A DNA stretch of 64,000 nt. Origin: Mactromeris polynyma. Lineage: Eukaryota; Mollusca; Bivalvia; Venerida; Mactridae. Position 1 is the stretch's first letter. The number at the start of each line of letters is the position of its first letter. The notes beneath the pieces were generated by a model. It saw only the letters and a program-made list of their open reading frames with translations, made no database searches and was not told where the DNA came from. The position numbers and the translations under genes are program-made. The DNA is taken from contig JASFXZ010000020.1 of NCBI GenBank assembly GCA_032209605.1, positions 565,501-629,500 of the forward strand, read 5' to 3'. Positions 1-14,900 of the stretch are shown here, piece by piece.

Positions 1-67
1 CAGCAAACTCTCTGAAACCGGACTTTTGACCATGTTCGGACAGGGTCGTGTTATCAGAGTTTACTGT
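1..67. mobile_element. Right end of a pogo-like element, cut by the window edge
   Basis: CCGGACTTTTGACCATG through GAGTTTACTGTA matches the right end of the element at 51507-52974. Confidence 0.55.
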
Positions 68-81
68 ACTTTGTATATGTG

Positions 82-239
82 TACAGTAAAACCTCAGGTA
101 AAGATCACCTCGAAAAAGAGACCATATGGACGACTGTTTAATTTTTTCACCATATTTAACCTGAAGAATTAGACCAGCTAAAACTAAGACCAGATTTCCT
201 TGGAACAAATGGTGTTTTTCTTACTGAGGTTACACTGTA
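82..239. mobile_element. Pogo/Tigger-like MITE
   Basis: Inverted ends TACAGTAAAACCTCAG and CTGAGGTTACACTGTA. TACAGT termini flanked by TA are typical of the pogo/Tigger group. Confidence 0.6.
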
Positions 240-379
240 CTTATGATACAGTATCGGTTTATTGTCATGTTCATATCACTGTTACCATATACCAAACTAA
301 CAGCTAATAAATTTGCTTAGCATTACTGTAGTGTAATTCTTTATACACACGTTTTATTGACATGTCGATATTATCTACA

Positions 380-560
380 TACAGTCAGACCTCGTTTATT
401 CGAGAACCTTCTATCCGAATACTTGGTATGATACGAAATAAATATCATGTTCAATGTATCTTCTTAGGCATGTTGAATTGAAATGGGCTATTCGAAACCA
501 TATGTTATTCAAAATAAAATTTTGGACCCGATTAATTCGAATGAACGAGATGCGACTGTA
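380..560. mobile_element. Pogo/Tigger-like MITE
   Basis: Ends TACAGTCAGACCTCGTTTAT and GAACGAGATGCGACTGTA; interior TTCGAA-rich. Length is 181 bp. Confidence 0.6.
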
Positions 561-2317
561 TTTGTTATATTGATGTGTCAATTTTAATGACATGTCGGTT
601 CTATTTTTAGAATGGTATGTTATATTTCATCATATAGGGGTGTTAGTGCATGTATAGTTTGGAGGCTAGTACCGCAAGTCTGGGTAGAAGATCTGTGTCC
701 TATTCCTTTACACAACTGTGACTGTACGATATTAATCCTTGATACGCAATAGTTTATGATTTAATGGATCACAGACACTTCCTGAAATTCAGTAAATGAG
801 CACTGCTGTGGGATTTACAACCTCTTCTGTAAGTGACGTCATTCAAGAAAACGCAACATGTGACGTGACTATTTGCAAGCAGGAAACAATATTTAGTCAA
901 TACGGTCACTTCGTTTTCATATTGCCATATGGGGCAAATATCGTTTACTGTCAGAACATGGTGACGTTTCCTGGAAATGACGTCACTTAAAGAAGAGGTT
1001 GGAAATCGTACAGTGACGCTCAAACGTTGTCGATTATCCTTAAAAAATATGGTATACTCCAAGCTAGAAATTCAACTGACATGTCAAACAAACCTCAGAA
1101 TACTTACAGTTTCAATTCCTAGGTCAGGGTTGTTAGGTAAACCTTCTATCCAACATAAACCATTTTATAGGTACAGTTTTAACACTGAACAATGTAAATA
1201 TCATAAGGGTATCGAGTAAAACAAAGAGTTATCTAACCTGAATTGCGAGTAGAACAAAGAGTTATCTAACCTGAATTGCGAGTAAAACTGCCGATTTTTT
1301 TTATAGAAAATGCTTTTTTTAAACTGTCCTTATGACAAGGTTTCTTGTTCGATTGTTAAGTTGACGATCTAAATTTTCCAAAAAATATATGTCGTGTGAC
1401 CACAATATTGTGAATCAATAGTTAAACCTGATTATGGGAATTTTTAATACATGTTATATGAAGAGATAAGCAGTCAGTTTTAATTACTCGCAAAAAATCA
1501 ATAAAAATGGGGATAGTTTAGGGCCTTTTGAAACTGTTAAAATCTTGATAATCCGACCACCCTTGGGACCCTTGAAAATTGGTCTTATTGAGATGGTCTT
1601 AATATTGAGGTTGGATGAAGAACACAACAGTGAAAATTGACTTGAAAATAGTGTTCTTCATTTTGAGGTGGTCTTTAAGTGTGGCTTTATTGTTTGTTTA
1701 CAAAAAAATTACTGCATATGGAACATATTTTGTTAAAACTAATTCATACAGGAGTCCGTAAATTGAACTCCCTAGGGTCAAGAAGGCACTGCAGGCGAAC
1801 CTGTCTGAAGTAGCCAGTTAAGGGATTCATCAAATGTGGGCTTCTTAAGAAAGGTGGTTGTTTAATTCAGGTCAACGATAACACATGTTCAACTGTATAG
1901 TGTAGCTCCATTTTGATTAGTGACATCATGTGACAATTTAGTATTTGTATGTTCAGTCAGTCATCCGACAGATTTTGTACACATAATTATGCTGTCGTCC
2001 GTTCAACATTACAATACATTATCCGTACGTCTGTTTGGTTGTTTAACAGGTGGGAGAATATACGCTACTACATTAGTGTCTGTACTGACAAAAAAACAAA
2101 GTTTCTACTAGTGTTGAAATCTACAAAGAAGTAAGTGTTGTTCTGTTCTGTGCCATTTTCAGAGATCATCAAGTGTGAGGTTTTATATCTTGTTATGTTG
2201 AAACTTTATATGGCTTGGTGTTTTACCAGAAATAAAACTTCGAAATTAATATAACTCTTGTGTTTCATTTGTTCACAGATTTGCCTGTTATATAGTTTTT
2301 CTGATCTCACTACAGGC
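561..2317. other. Intergenic stretch, no gene seen
   Basis: Apart from MITE copy A there is a 39-bp direct duplication (1221-1290, AGAGTTATCTAACCTGAATT). At 1545-1700 there is a fragment of the pogo-like MITE family also seen at 20799-20966. Open frames at 977-1219 and 1920-2134 show no recognisable protein. Confidence 0.5.
796..1022. mobile_element. CRE-bearing palindromic MITE, copy A
   Basis: Near-palindromic element starting TGAGCACTGCTGTG and ending GACGCTCA, with arms of about 50 bp. Each arm contains TGACGTCA (834-841 and 978-985), the cAMP-response-element palindrome. The centre is also self-complementary (CAATATTT...AAATATCG). Confidence 0.8.
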
Positions 2318-5300
2318 AAAATGACACACAGGCAGTATGGCACACATGCAATATGACACACTGACAGTATGACACACATGCAATATGACACACTGACAGT
2401 ATGACACATGCAATATGACACACTGACAGTATGACACAGGCAACATGACACACTGACAGTATGACACATGCAATATGATACTCTGACAGTATGACACAGG
2501 CAATATGGCACAGACAGTACGACACAGGCAATATGACACACTGACAGTATGAAACACGCAATATGACACACTGACAGTATGACACACATACAGTAGGACA
2601 CACTGACAGTATGACATGGACAGCAGGATAGACAGTATGACATGGACAGTAGGATAGACACTCTGACAGTATGACATGTACAGCAAGATAGACACTCTGA
2701 CAGTATGACATGTACAGCATGATAGACACTCTGACAGTATGACATGTACAACAGAATAGACACTCTGACAGTATGACACGGACAGTAGGATAGACATTCT
2801 GACAGTATGACATGTACAGCAGGATAGATACTCTGACAGTATGACATGTACAGCAGGATAGACACTCTGACAATATGACATGTACAGCAGGATAGACACT
2901 CTGACAGTATGACATGTACAGCAGGATAGACACTCTGACATGTACAACAGGATATACACTCTGACAGTATGACATGTACAGCAGGATAGACACTCTGACA
3001 TGTACAACAGGATATACACTCTGACAGTATGACATGTACAGCAGGATAGACACTCTGACAGTATGACACGGACAGCAGGATAGACACTCTGACATGTACA
3101 ACAGGATATACACTCTGACAGTATGACATGTACAGCAGGATAGACACTCTGACAGTATGACATGTACAGCCGGATAGACACTCTGACAGTATGACATGTA
3201 CAGCAGGATAAACACTCTGACAGTATGACATGTACAGCAGGATAGACACTCTGACAGTATGACATGTACAGCAGGATAGACACTCTGACATGTACAACAG
3301 GATATACACTCTGACAGTATGACATGTACAGCAGGATAGACACTCTGACATGTACAACAGGATATACACTCTGACAGTATGACATGTACAGCAGGATAGA
3401 CACTCTGACAGTATGACACGGACAGCAGGATAGACACTCTGACATGTACAACAGGATATACACTCTGACAGTATGACATGTACAGCAGGATAGACACTCT
3501 GACAGTATGACATGTACAGCCGGATAGACACTCTGACAGTATGACATGTACAGCAGGATAAACACTCTGACAGTATGACATGTACAGCAGGATAGACACT
3601 CTGACAGTATGACATGTACAGCAGGATAGACACTCTGACATGTACAACAGGATATACACTCTGACAGTATGACATGTACAGCAGGATAGACACTCTGACA
3701 TGTACAACAGGATATACACTCTGACAGTATGACATGTACAGCAGGATAGACACTCTGACAGTATGACACGGACAGCAGGATAGACACTCTGACATGTACA
3801 ACAGGATATACACTCTGACAGTATGACATGTACAGCAGGATAGACACTCTGACAGTATGACATGTACAGCCGGATAGACACTCTGACAGTATGACATGTA
3901 CAGCAGGATAAACACTCTGACAGTATGACATGTACAGCAGGATAGACACTCTGACAGTATGACATGTACAGCAGGATAGACACTCTGACAGTATGACATG
4001 TACAGTAGGATAGACACTCTGACAGTATGACATGTACAGCAGGATAGACACTCTGACAGTATGACATGTACAGCCGGATAGACACTCTGACAGTATGACA
4101 TGTACAGCAGGATAGACACTCTGACAGTATGACATGTACAGCATGATATACACTCTGACAGTATGACACGGACAGCAGGATAGACATTCTGACAGTATGA
4201 TATGTACAGCAGGATAGACACTCTGACAGTATGACATGTACAGCAGGATAGACATTCTGACAGTATGACATGTACAGCAGGATAGACACTCTGACAGTAT
4301 GACATGTACAGCAGGATAGACATTCTGACAGTATGGCATGTACAGCATGATAGACACTCTGACAGTATGACACGGACAGCAGGATAGACACTCTGACATG
4401 TACAACAGGATAGACACTCTGACAGTATGACACGGACAGCAGGATAGACACTCTGACAGTATAACATGTACAGCAGGATAGACACTCTGACAGTATGACA
4501 TGTACAGCAGGATAGACACTCTGACAGTATGACATGTACAGCAGGATAGACACTCTGACAGAATGACATGTACAGCAGGATTTACACTCTGACAGTATGA
4601 CATGTACAGCAGGATAGACACTCTGACAGTATGACATGTACAGCAGGATAAACACTCTGACAGTATGACATGTACAGCAGGATAGACACTCTGACAGTAT
4701 GACATGTACAGCAGGATAGACACTCTGACAGTATGACATGTACATTAGGATAGACACTCTGACAGTATGACATGTACAGCAGGATAGACACTCTGACAGT
4801 ATGACATGTACAGCCGGATAGACACTCTGACAGTATGACATGTACAGCAGGATAGACACTCTGACAGTATGACATGTACAGCATGATATACACTCTGACA
4901 GTATGACACGGACAGCAGGATAGACATTCTGACAGTATGATATGTACAGCAGGATAGACACTCTGACAGTATGACATGTACAGCAGGATAGACATTCTGA
5001 CAGTATGACATGTACAGCAGGATAGACACTCTGACAGTATGACATGTACAGCAGGATAGACATTCTGACAGTATGGCATGTACAGCATGATAGACACTCT
5101 GACAGTATGACACGGACAGCAGGATAGACACTCTGACATGTACAACAGGATAGACACTCTGACAGTATGACACGGACAGCAGGATAGACACTCTGACAGT
5201 ATAACATGTACAGCAGGATAGACACTCTGACAGTATGACATGTACAGCAGGATAGACACTCTGACAGTATGACATGTACAGCAGGATAGACACTCTGACA

Positions 5301-5667
5301 GAATGACATGTACAGCAGGATTTACACTCTGACAGTATGACATGTACAGCATGATAGACACTCTGACAGTATGACATGTACAGCAGGATAGACACTCTGA
5401 CAGTATGACATGTACAGCAGGATAGACACTCTGACAGTATGACATGTACAGCAGGATAGACACTCCCGACAGTATGACACGGACAGCAGGATAGACACTT
5501 TGACAGTATGACATGTACAGCAGGATAGACACTCTGACAGTATGACATGGACAGCAGGATAGACACTCTGACAGTATGACATGTACAGCAGGATAGACAC
5601 TCTGACAGTATGACATGTACAGCAGGATAGACACTCTGACAGTATGACATGGACAGCAGGATAGACA
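2318..5667. repeat. 34-bp minisatellite, about 3.3 kb, with higher-order repeats
   Basis: The unit contains GACATGTACAGCAGGATAGA plus CACTCTGACAGTAT (34 bp); a shorter 26-bp variant lacks the GACAGTAT block. The left edge (2318-2600) is a more diverged, shorter-unit version. The array lies just downstream of the reductase gene's stop. The minus strand happens to lack stop codons in every frame, which produces frames up to 999 codons; 34 is not a multiple of 3, so these are not proteins. Confidence 0.95.
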
Positions 5668-5992
5668 CATACGGTTTCATTCAACACTAAGACTGTACTA
5701 CTCAGAACATACAACACACAGACTGTCCATTTGTTGTTTATACACTTGTTATAATGCACATGTTTTAACATTTTGTACTTGTCGTATATTTACACAAAGA
5801 AAATTCAGTAAACTAAAAAAAAAACTGAACATAAAATAAATATCCGTTTAAACCCGTCAATGTTTCTGTTTTGTCAAAACTAAATAATTTCAATCAACCA
5901 TCTATTCGCGTTCTGTCATCATCGTCTGTCAGTATGTGATAACTTATCTGTTATTCCATCCATTTTCCGACCTCTCGATACTCTTATGTATT

Positions 5993-8900
5993 TCATCCAG
6001 ATCCTATCGCCATACATTTTCGTTTGAAGTCTCCGCTTTCTGCTGCGTCCAGCATGAACCTAGCATTATCTTGACGACAACAAAATATCCTCGTGTCTTT
6101 CACCGATATTGACTGACCTTCCTCAACCTTAACTGGCTTTCCTAAAAACATAACATCAAAACAATATTGAGCTGTATTCTATGGTGGGCACTATCAGACA
6201 ATTTTTCGTGTTAAGATATTTATCTGGTATCTGGTATCTGTGATGATACTTATTAGTTAACCACAAAATTATCTAGTTAATAAAGTAGTTATCTAGTTTC
6301 TTTAACATGATCACCACATAATTATCTAGTAAATTAAGTAGTTATCTAGTTTCTTTAATGTGATCACCACATAATCATCTAGTTAATTAAGTAGTTATCT
6401 AGTTTCTTTAATGTGATCACCACATAATCATCTAGTTAATTAAGTAGTTATCTAGTTTCTTTAATGTGATCACCACATAATCATCTAGTTAATTAAGTAG
6501 TTATCTAGTTTCTTTAATGTGATCACCACATAATCATCTAGTTAATTAAGTAGTTATCTAGTTTCTTTAACATGATCACCACATAATTATCTAGTAAATT
6601 AAGTAGTTATCTAGTTTCTTTAATGTGATCACCACATAATCATCTAGTAAATTAAGTAGTTATCTAGTTTCTTTAATGTGATCACCACATAATCATCTAG
6701 TTAATTAAGTAGTTATCTAGTTTCTTTAATGTGATCACCACATAATCATCTAGTTAATAAAGTAGTTATCTAGTTTCTTTAATGTGATCACCACAAAATC
6801 ATCTAGTTAATTAAGTAGTTATCTAGTTTCTTTAACATGATCACCACATAATTATCTAGTAAATTAAGTAGTTATCTAGTTTCTTTTATGTGATCACCAC
6901 ATAATCATCTAGTAAATTAAGTAGTTATCTAGTTTCTTTAATGTGATCACCACATAATTATCTAGTAAATTAAGTAGTTATCTAGTTTCTTTAATGTAAT
7001 CACCACATAATTATCTAGTAAATTAAGTAGTTATCTAGTTTCTTTAATGTGATCACCACATAATCATCTAGTTAATTAAGTAGTTATCTAGTTTCTTTAA
7101 TGTGATCACCGCATAATCATCTAGTTAATTAAGTAGTTATCTAGTTTCTTTAATGTGATCACCACATAATCATCTAGTAAATTAAGTAGTTATCTAGTTT
7201 CTTTAATGTGATCACCGCATAATCATCTAGTTAATTAAGTAGTTATCTAGTTTCTTAGACGTGATCACCACATAATTATCTATTTCATTAAGTAGTTAAC
7301 TGGTGGCAGAAATATGCCACCATAGTGTTCTTCATACTCACCTGGAAATCGACGAATCTCTTACAGTTGTGATCGGACTGATAAGCTGTCAGTGCAGAAA
7401 ATGATAAGAACATAACGAGGAAACAAGAGGTAGGTGGTCTTACTTGTTATTCACATTCTGCCTCTCGATGAATATATGAAAGCGATGGTATGTGTGTTCA
7501 ATCCCATAAACCTTGCAATGGTATGTGTGTTCAATCCCATAAACCTTGCGATGGTATGTGTGTTCAATCCCATAAACCTTGCAATGGTATGTGTGTTCAA
7601 TCCCATAAACCTTGCAATGGTATGTGTGTTCAATCCCATAAACCTTGCAATGGTATGTGTGTTCAATCCCATAAACCTTGCAATGGTATGCGTGTTCAAT
7701 CCCATAAACCTTGCGATGGTATGTGTGTTCAATCCCATAAACCTTGCAATGGTATGTGTGTTCAATCCCATAAACCTTGCAATGGTATGCGTGTTCAATC
7801 CCATAAACCTTGCAATGGTATGTGTGTTCAATCCCATAAACCTTGCAATGGTATGCGTGTTCAATCCCATAAACCTTGCAATGGTATGTGTGTTCAATCC
7901 CATAAACCTTGCAATGGAATGCGTGTTCAATCCCATAAACCTTGCGATGGTATGTGTGTTCAATCCCATAAACCTTGCAATGGTATGCGTGTTCAATCCC
8001 ATAAACCTTGCGATGGTATGTGTGTTCAATCCCATAAACCTTTAGCCTTACATATACCAAAGGTAAGAACAGTCTGTAAATAAGATTCTTAATTTTGCAA
8101 TTCTATGTCGGACAAGTTATGCGATACCTGTGTCATGCCGCACACAAGAATGTATTAAAACACAGTTCTGTTTATCATGCAATAGTTACATCAAGGAATA
8201 AGTGAGATAAACCATTAGTGTACAACCTGTTGTTTCTGTGTTGGTCAGCTGTGGTGGACGTACAGACGTATATTCAATATCTGGACATTCTGTTTCCAAG
8301 TAATCCTCCATTTCACCCATATTCTTCAAACTCTGACCCAAAAACATTGGTTTCAGAACCCAGTTAATGATAAATGGATCATTGGGACTATCTGAAAGTA
8401 TATCAAGAACTAACTCTCAAATGAAGCCTTGTCATTGGTCAATTTAAAGGCTTGTTTCTGAATGAAGCCTTGTCATTGGTCAATTTAAAGCCTGAGCTCA
8501 GAATGACATCTTGTCATTGGTCAATTTAAAGTCTTGTACCTGAATGAAGCCTTGTCATTTGTCAATTTAAAGCCTGAGCTCAGAATGACATCTTGTCATT
8601 GGTCAATTTAAAACCTGCGCCTATATGTAAATGAAAGAGTTTTGAGCCTGATTTCCAAGCTCTATTAAACATTTAATCCTACATATATCCTTAATATTTA
8701 CAGTGAAATACAATTATACAATTATATGTTTTTACAGAAACACATGTATTTCACATAAGTAGTTGATAGTGTGTACGCAAACAGCGGTAGCATGTAAAAT
8801 ATGAAAATCAGTCGAAAGTGATAGAACATACTATTGAGTTATGTATCTCCTTATTGGAAGGGCGTATGAAATGTCGCCCACTTGATTGTCATTAAGTTGC

Positions 8901-11900
8901 ACTTCAAGCAAGTGGGGAAAAACTTGCAGATATGGTATGTTTTTGTTTAATATCACGCAATAAACATAACATTTCCTCTCATCTGTCACTGTAACTGTAC
9001 ATATAACCACTTCACATATACGCTTTCCAGTTCCTGCAATACTGATCAGTGACGCTGACACTTTAGTGCAATAGGTTGGTTATGGGAGGAAAATCTTTTC
9101 AACTGCTTTCCTTTGGGCTAAATGGTGACATAAAAGTTGTCCAGAGACAAGGATGCATGAAAGTACATGTATATACATTTATAAGTATGAACCAAGTCAC
9201 ACACATATAACTGCTTTGCCTACATCCTGTGATTGTTAATCTGTAAAACGCTACGCTCATTCACTGTAATTGTTAACACATCTCAAACCACGTCCATATA
9301 TTGTAACTGTAACCTGTATCAAGACATCCATGTACAGTATTTAATAACTTGTCAAACGCTGAGCCCATACATATTGCTTGTTTAAAAACCTGCATTAAGC
9401 CACGTCTATATACAGTCAATCTTGCTTATGCGACCAACTGAAACCTCAAACCTTAACTAGGTCTAGCAAAACAAGTTCGCCCATAGTGTGAGATTGATAA
9501 TTATTTCAAAGACCACGCCCACATAGTGAGATTGATAATGTATTTCAAAGACCATGCCCACACAGCGAGATTGATAATCAATGTTAAAGACCACGTCCAT
9601 ACAATAGATTGATAATCAATGTCCAAGACCACGCTCACAAGTGACATAGTGTGATTGATAATCTATGTCAAAGACCACGTCCATATAGTGTGATTGATAA
9701 TCAATGTCCAAGACCATGCTCACAAGTGACATAGTGTGATTGATAATCTATGTCAAAGACCACGTCCATATAGTGTGATTGATAATCCATGTCAAAGACC
9801 ACGTCCACAATGACATAGTGTGATTGATAATCTATGTCAAAGACCACGTCCACAAGTGACATAGTGTGATTGATAATCTATGCCAAAGACCATGTCCATA
9901 TAGTGTGATTGATAATCTATGTCAAAGACCACGTCCACAAGTGACATAGTGTGATTGATAATCTATGTCAAAGACCACGTCCACAAGTGACATAGTGTGA
10001 TTGATAATCTATGTCAAAGACCACGTCCATATAGTGTGATTGATAATCCATGTCAAAGACCACGTCCACAATGACATAGTGTGATTGATAATCTATGTCA
10101 AAGACCACGTCCACAAGTGACATAGTGTGATTGATAATCTATGCCAAAGACCATGTCCATATAGTGTGATTGATAAGCAATGTCAAAGACCACGTCCATA
10201 AGTGACATAGTGTGATTGATAATCTATGTCAAAGACCACGTCCATATAGTGTGATTGATAAGCAATGTCAAAGACCACGTCCACAAGTGACATAGTGTGA
10301 TTGATAATCTATGTCAAAGACCACGTCCACATAGTGTGATTGATAAGCAATGTCAAAGACCACGTCCACAAGTGACATAGTGTGATTGATAATCTATGTC
10401 AAAGACCACGTCCATATAGTGTGATTGATAAGCAATGTCAAAGACCACGTCCACAAGTGACATAGTGTGATTGATAATCTATGTCAAAGACCACGTCCAT
10501 ATAGTGTGATTGATAAGCAATGTCAAAGACCACGTCCACATGAAGTGTGATTGATAATCAATGTCAAAGACCACGTCAATATAGTGTGATTAATAATCAA
10601 TGTCAAAGACCACGCCCATATAGTGTGATTAATAATCAATGTCAGAGACCACGTCCATATAGTGTGATTAATAATCAATGTCAAAGACCACGTCCATATA
10701 GTGTGATTAATAATCAATGTCAAAGACCACGCCCATATAGTGTGATTGATAATCAATTTCAAAGACCACGCCCATATAGTGTGATTAATAATCAATTTCA
10801 AAGACCACGCCCATATAGTGTGATTAATAATAAATGTCAAATACCACGTCCATAGAGTGTGATTGATAATCAATGTCAAATACCAAGTCCATAGAGTGTG
10901 ATTGATTATCAATGTCAAATACCACGTCCATAGAGTGTGATTGATAATCAATGTCAAATACCACGTCCATAGAGTGTGATTGATAATCAATGTCAAATAC
11001 CAAGTCCATAGAGTGTGATTGATAATCAATGTCAAATACCACGTCCATAGAGTGTGATTGATAATCAATGTCAAATACCACGTCCATAGAGTGTGATTGA
11101 TAATCAATGTCAAATACCATGTCCATAGAGTGTGATTGATAATCAATGTCAAATACCACGTCCATAGAGTGTGATTGATAATCAATGTCAAATACCATGT
11201 CCATAGAGTGTGATTGATAATCAATGTCAAATACCACGTCCATAGAGTGTGATTGATAATCAATGTCAAATACCATGTCCATATAGTGTGACTGATAATC
11301 AATGTCAAATACCATGTCCATATAGTGTGACTGATGATCAATGTCAAATACCACGTCCATAGAGTGTGATTAAGAACTCGCTTCAAATTTCAATATGGAT
11401 CAGCTTTAATAAACAAACTGTTTGTTTTGTATATACATGTATACTCACATTTTGTGTACCAAGACGCCATAAATATCAATCTTTGTAACCCTTGTTTTCT
11501 CATGGCTGAAATAATATGTTTAGCGGAATCTGTGTAAAATGTAATCGTCCATAGACTGAAGAAGCTTGGTTTACATCCAAGACAGGACAATACTGCATCC
11601 TGACCCTCAAAATGTGGAGATAGCGAATCTGCGTCAAAAATGTTTGCCTTAACAACCTGAAACATGAAGGAGAATTGTAGACAGAAACCGGCTTATGCTT
11701 TAGTGTACATCTACGTTCATTTTAGTGTACATCTACGTTCAATTAAGTGTCCATCTACGTTCATTTTAGTGTACATCTACGTTCATTTGAGTGTACATCT
11801 ACCTTCTATTTAGTGTATGTTCCTTTAAGTGTATATCTACGTTCATTTTAGTGTATGTTCATTTTTGTGTACATCTACGGTCATTTTAGTGTATATCTAC

Positions 11901-14900
11901 GTTCATTTCCGTATACATCTAAGTTCATTTTAGTGTACATCTACGTAAATTTTTGTGTACATCTACGTAAATTTTAGTGTACATCTACGTTCATTTTAGT
12001 GTACATCTACGTTCATTTTAGTGTATATCTATGTTCACTTTAGTGTCTGTCTACGTTCATTTAAGTGTGTATCTACGTTCATTTCAGTGTGTATCTATGT
12101 TCATTTTAGTGTATATCTACGTTCATTTCAGTGTGTATCTATGTTCATTTTAGTGTATATCTACGTTCATGTTAGTGTATGTCTACGTTCATTTTAGTGT
12201 ACATCGACGTTCATTTTAGTGTACATCTACGTTCATTTTAATGCATATCTACGTTCATTTTAGTGTATGTTCATTTTAGTGTATATCTACGTTCATTTTA
12301 GTGTACATCGACGTTCATTTTAGTGTACATCAACGTTCATTTTAGTGTACATCTACGTTCATTTTAATGCATATCTACGTTCATTTTAGTGTATGTTCAT
12401 TTTAGTGTATATCTATGTCAACTTTAGTGGGTTGGGTCGTCTGAAACCACGTTCATTTTAGTGTATGTTCATTTTAGTGTATATCTATGTTAACTTTAGT
12501 GAGTTGGGTCGTCTGAAACCACGTTCATTTGAGAAGAGAAAACAAATGTAATGTCGCTTTAAATAATTACAGATCAGAATCATGCTGTATGTGATATATA
12601 ACTGGTACATATCAATAGTCTTATTTTCAAAAAACATAAACCTCTTGAGCCACGCACACAGTGATCCCACCAAGACCAGGGGCGTAGCTTGGATGAAATG
12701 AATGTGTAGGCTAAGATGTAGGGGGGCCTGGGGGCATGCTCCCCCAGAAAAAAGGTTTGACCCTAGAATGTCAGAGGTGCGTTTTGGCGTATATTTGGTA
12801 CAAATAAGAATGTTTCATAAACCATATACATGTATATATCATGACATTTTACTTAGATTTAAGTCTCGTGACTGGAATAAATTCCGACAAATCAATATCA
12901 CTGTCTATACTTGGCAAGTCTTGTTTCTGGTGTTCCATCTACCCCTACCCCCCTCCCCTCCGATTTTTATTGCATTTTTGGCATTTTTATTTTTTCGACT
13001 TTCTGGGGAAATGTGTAGGTCGCGGCCTACACGGCCTATAGGAAGCTATGCCCACCAAGATGCTACCAGTACTACAACAATAACAGTAACACATGTATGT
13101 GACTTCTATTTGTTTAAATCAATCAGACATTCCACTAATATCTTAACACGATGCCGACACACTTTGAACAAGTCAACACACGTCAGCATGAGTTATCACT
13201 TCTTAATAAACAACATGTTTACGCGCGTATCCAGGCATACGCACGTACGCCAATGCGTGCACTTCGTCAGGAAATGTGAAAAAATTAAGTTCCAAAAATC
13301 CAAATTGTTTGACACTGTAATCTAAGTAGTATGCTAATGATAAAGAAAATGCCATATTAACGCACATACCCCCAACTCGCAACGTTGCTGCTCGTTTCGC
13401 ACCTACGATGCTCACACTTGGTGTACACTTCAAAAGCGTCCAAGTACGCCCCTGACGTTGATTCTTAGTTCGGATAAAATCCATAGCTTTCATGGATGAC
13501 AGTACATTTTGTAAATGTCAACACTGTTGCCGTATGAAAACTGTGACATTAATCAGAAATCAATAATAAGACAGAAATGGGAAAATTGCATTGTTAATTG
13601 TTTGGAATGTAAAAAATGAAACTCAAGCATTTATAAAAGAAATAAAAAATACTGAAACTAATTATCTTAAGGTACGCATGTACATATTTTATGTGAACTA
13701 TACACGGTACAACCATTTTAAATAACATTAGCCAAATAAGCAAATAACAGAATGCATCCATTTTGGGAACTAAACTGTCAAGACTGGGAAAACACATATT
13801 TTATTGCATTGAGAAAACCGTCCGTTTTGCGCGAGTAACTTTACATGAAAAAATGCTGGGATCGCATATATATATATACAGAGAACACTGCATAGTGCAC
13901 GTATCTATGGGGGAGGTAACTCTTGCTCTTGTAACATTTAACCCAGACAGAAATACGGACATTGTGATTAATTTAACCACATTACCGCAAGTATATACAT
14001 GTATCTGCGTAGTATATAACTGACAAGATATTGCGAATGTTAAAGGACGAGAAACAACAGTATAAATGTAAGAATGACATTAGGCCAAACTTTGAAGGGA
14101 AATGTTTGTTTACAGTCTTTCTACCTTACAGCAAAATACTACGCTTGAAAAACATGTTGGGTCCTCGGCAAGATTCTTTTTCTGTCTTGATCAAGAGAAA
14201 TATAGTAAATGACTTGTAAGAAGAGCTAATTAGCATAAAACTAGCACTTTACTCAATGCAAACAGCAGGATTTGTAGACGGAAAACAAAGAATTGTTACA
14301 CTTATGTCCAGTTTAATGTAGTATAACAATGTATTTCAATATGAACATTTACTGCACACCCTCGTCGCTATCAGCACTCTACCACACGTAGGTGAACGTT
14401 ACTACACAGCGACCATGTGTAGGTCAGTTATCAACAAACTGACCACGCACATGTATCTATCTGATACTGACCTCTCAAAACGTTATGTGAAGTTTGTGTG
14501 TAGACCGCATACAAGATTTACAAGATTAACGACAGCTCCTTGGTTGTATATGTGTATATAGTTTGTACATGCAATATTAATTGTGTATGGCATAACATTG
14601 TGTATTTATAAGAGTTATATGTATATAGTTTGTACATGCAATATTAATTGTGTATGGCATAACATTGTGTATTTATAAGAGTTATATGTATATAGTTTGT
14701 ACATGCAATATTAATTGTGTATGGCATAACATTGTGTATTTATAAGAGTTATATGTATATAGTTTGTACATGCAATATTAATTGTGTATGGCATAACATT
14801 GTGTATTTATAAGAGTTATGGCATTATTATAATGTTTTAATAATGTGTGTAATCCTATCACACACATTAAGAATATCAGACTGTTGATACCATATACAAT

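Noticed and set aside
2318..5667. CRISPR-like regular array
   Set aside because: Units are contiguous with no unique spacers, and the context is an intron-bearing animal genome. The same applies to the other arrays.
2206..5771. Minus-strand open frames up to 999 codons of Cys-rich repeats
   Set aside because: Products of a 34-bp tandem array that lacks stops in all three minus frames. The period is not a multiple of 3 and the 'protein' cycles through frames.
7434..8060. Overlapping ~200-codon repeat frames on both strands
   Set aside because: 33-bp array inside an intron of a well-supported gene; open in several frames at once.
8831..9061. 76-codon minus-strand frame as an extra reductase exon
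   Set aside because: Exons 2 and 3 already join in phase and in family alignment; inserting this would disrupt both.
10523..11386. 287-codon Trp-rich minus-strand frame
   Set aside because: 39-bp intronic array. A period divisible by 3 keeps the frame open; there is no start context or domain.
12702..13325. 207-codon plus-strand frame
   Set aside because: It starts inside a non-autonomous hAT-like element in a reductase intron; no recognisable domain.
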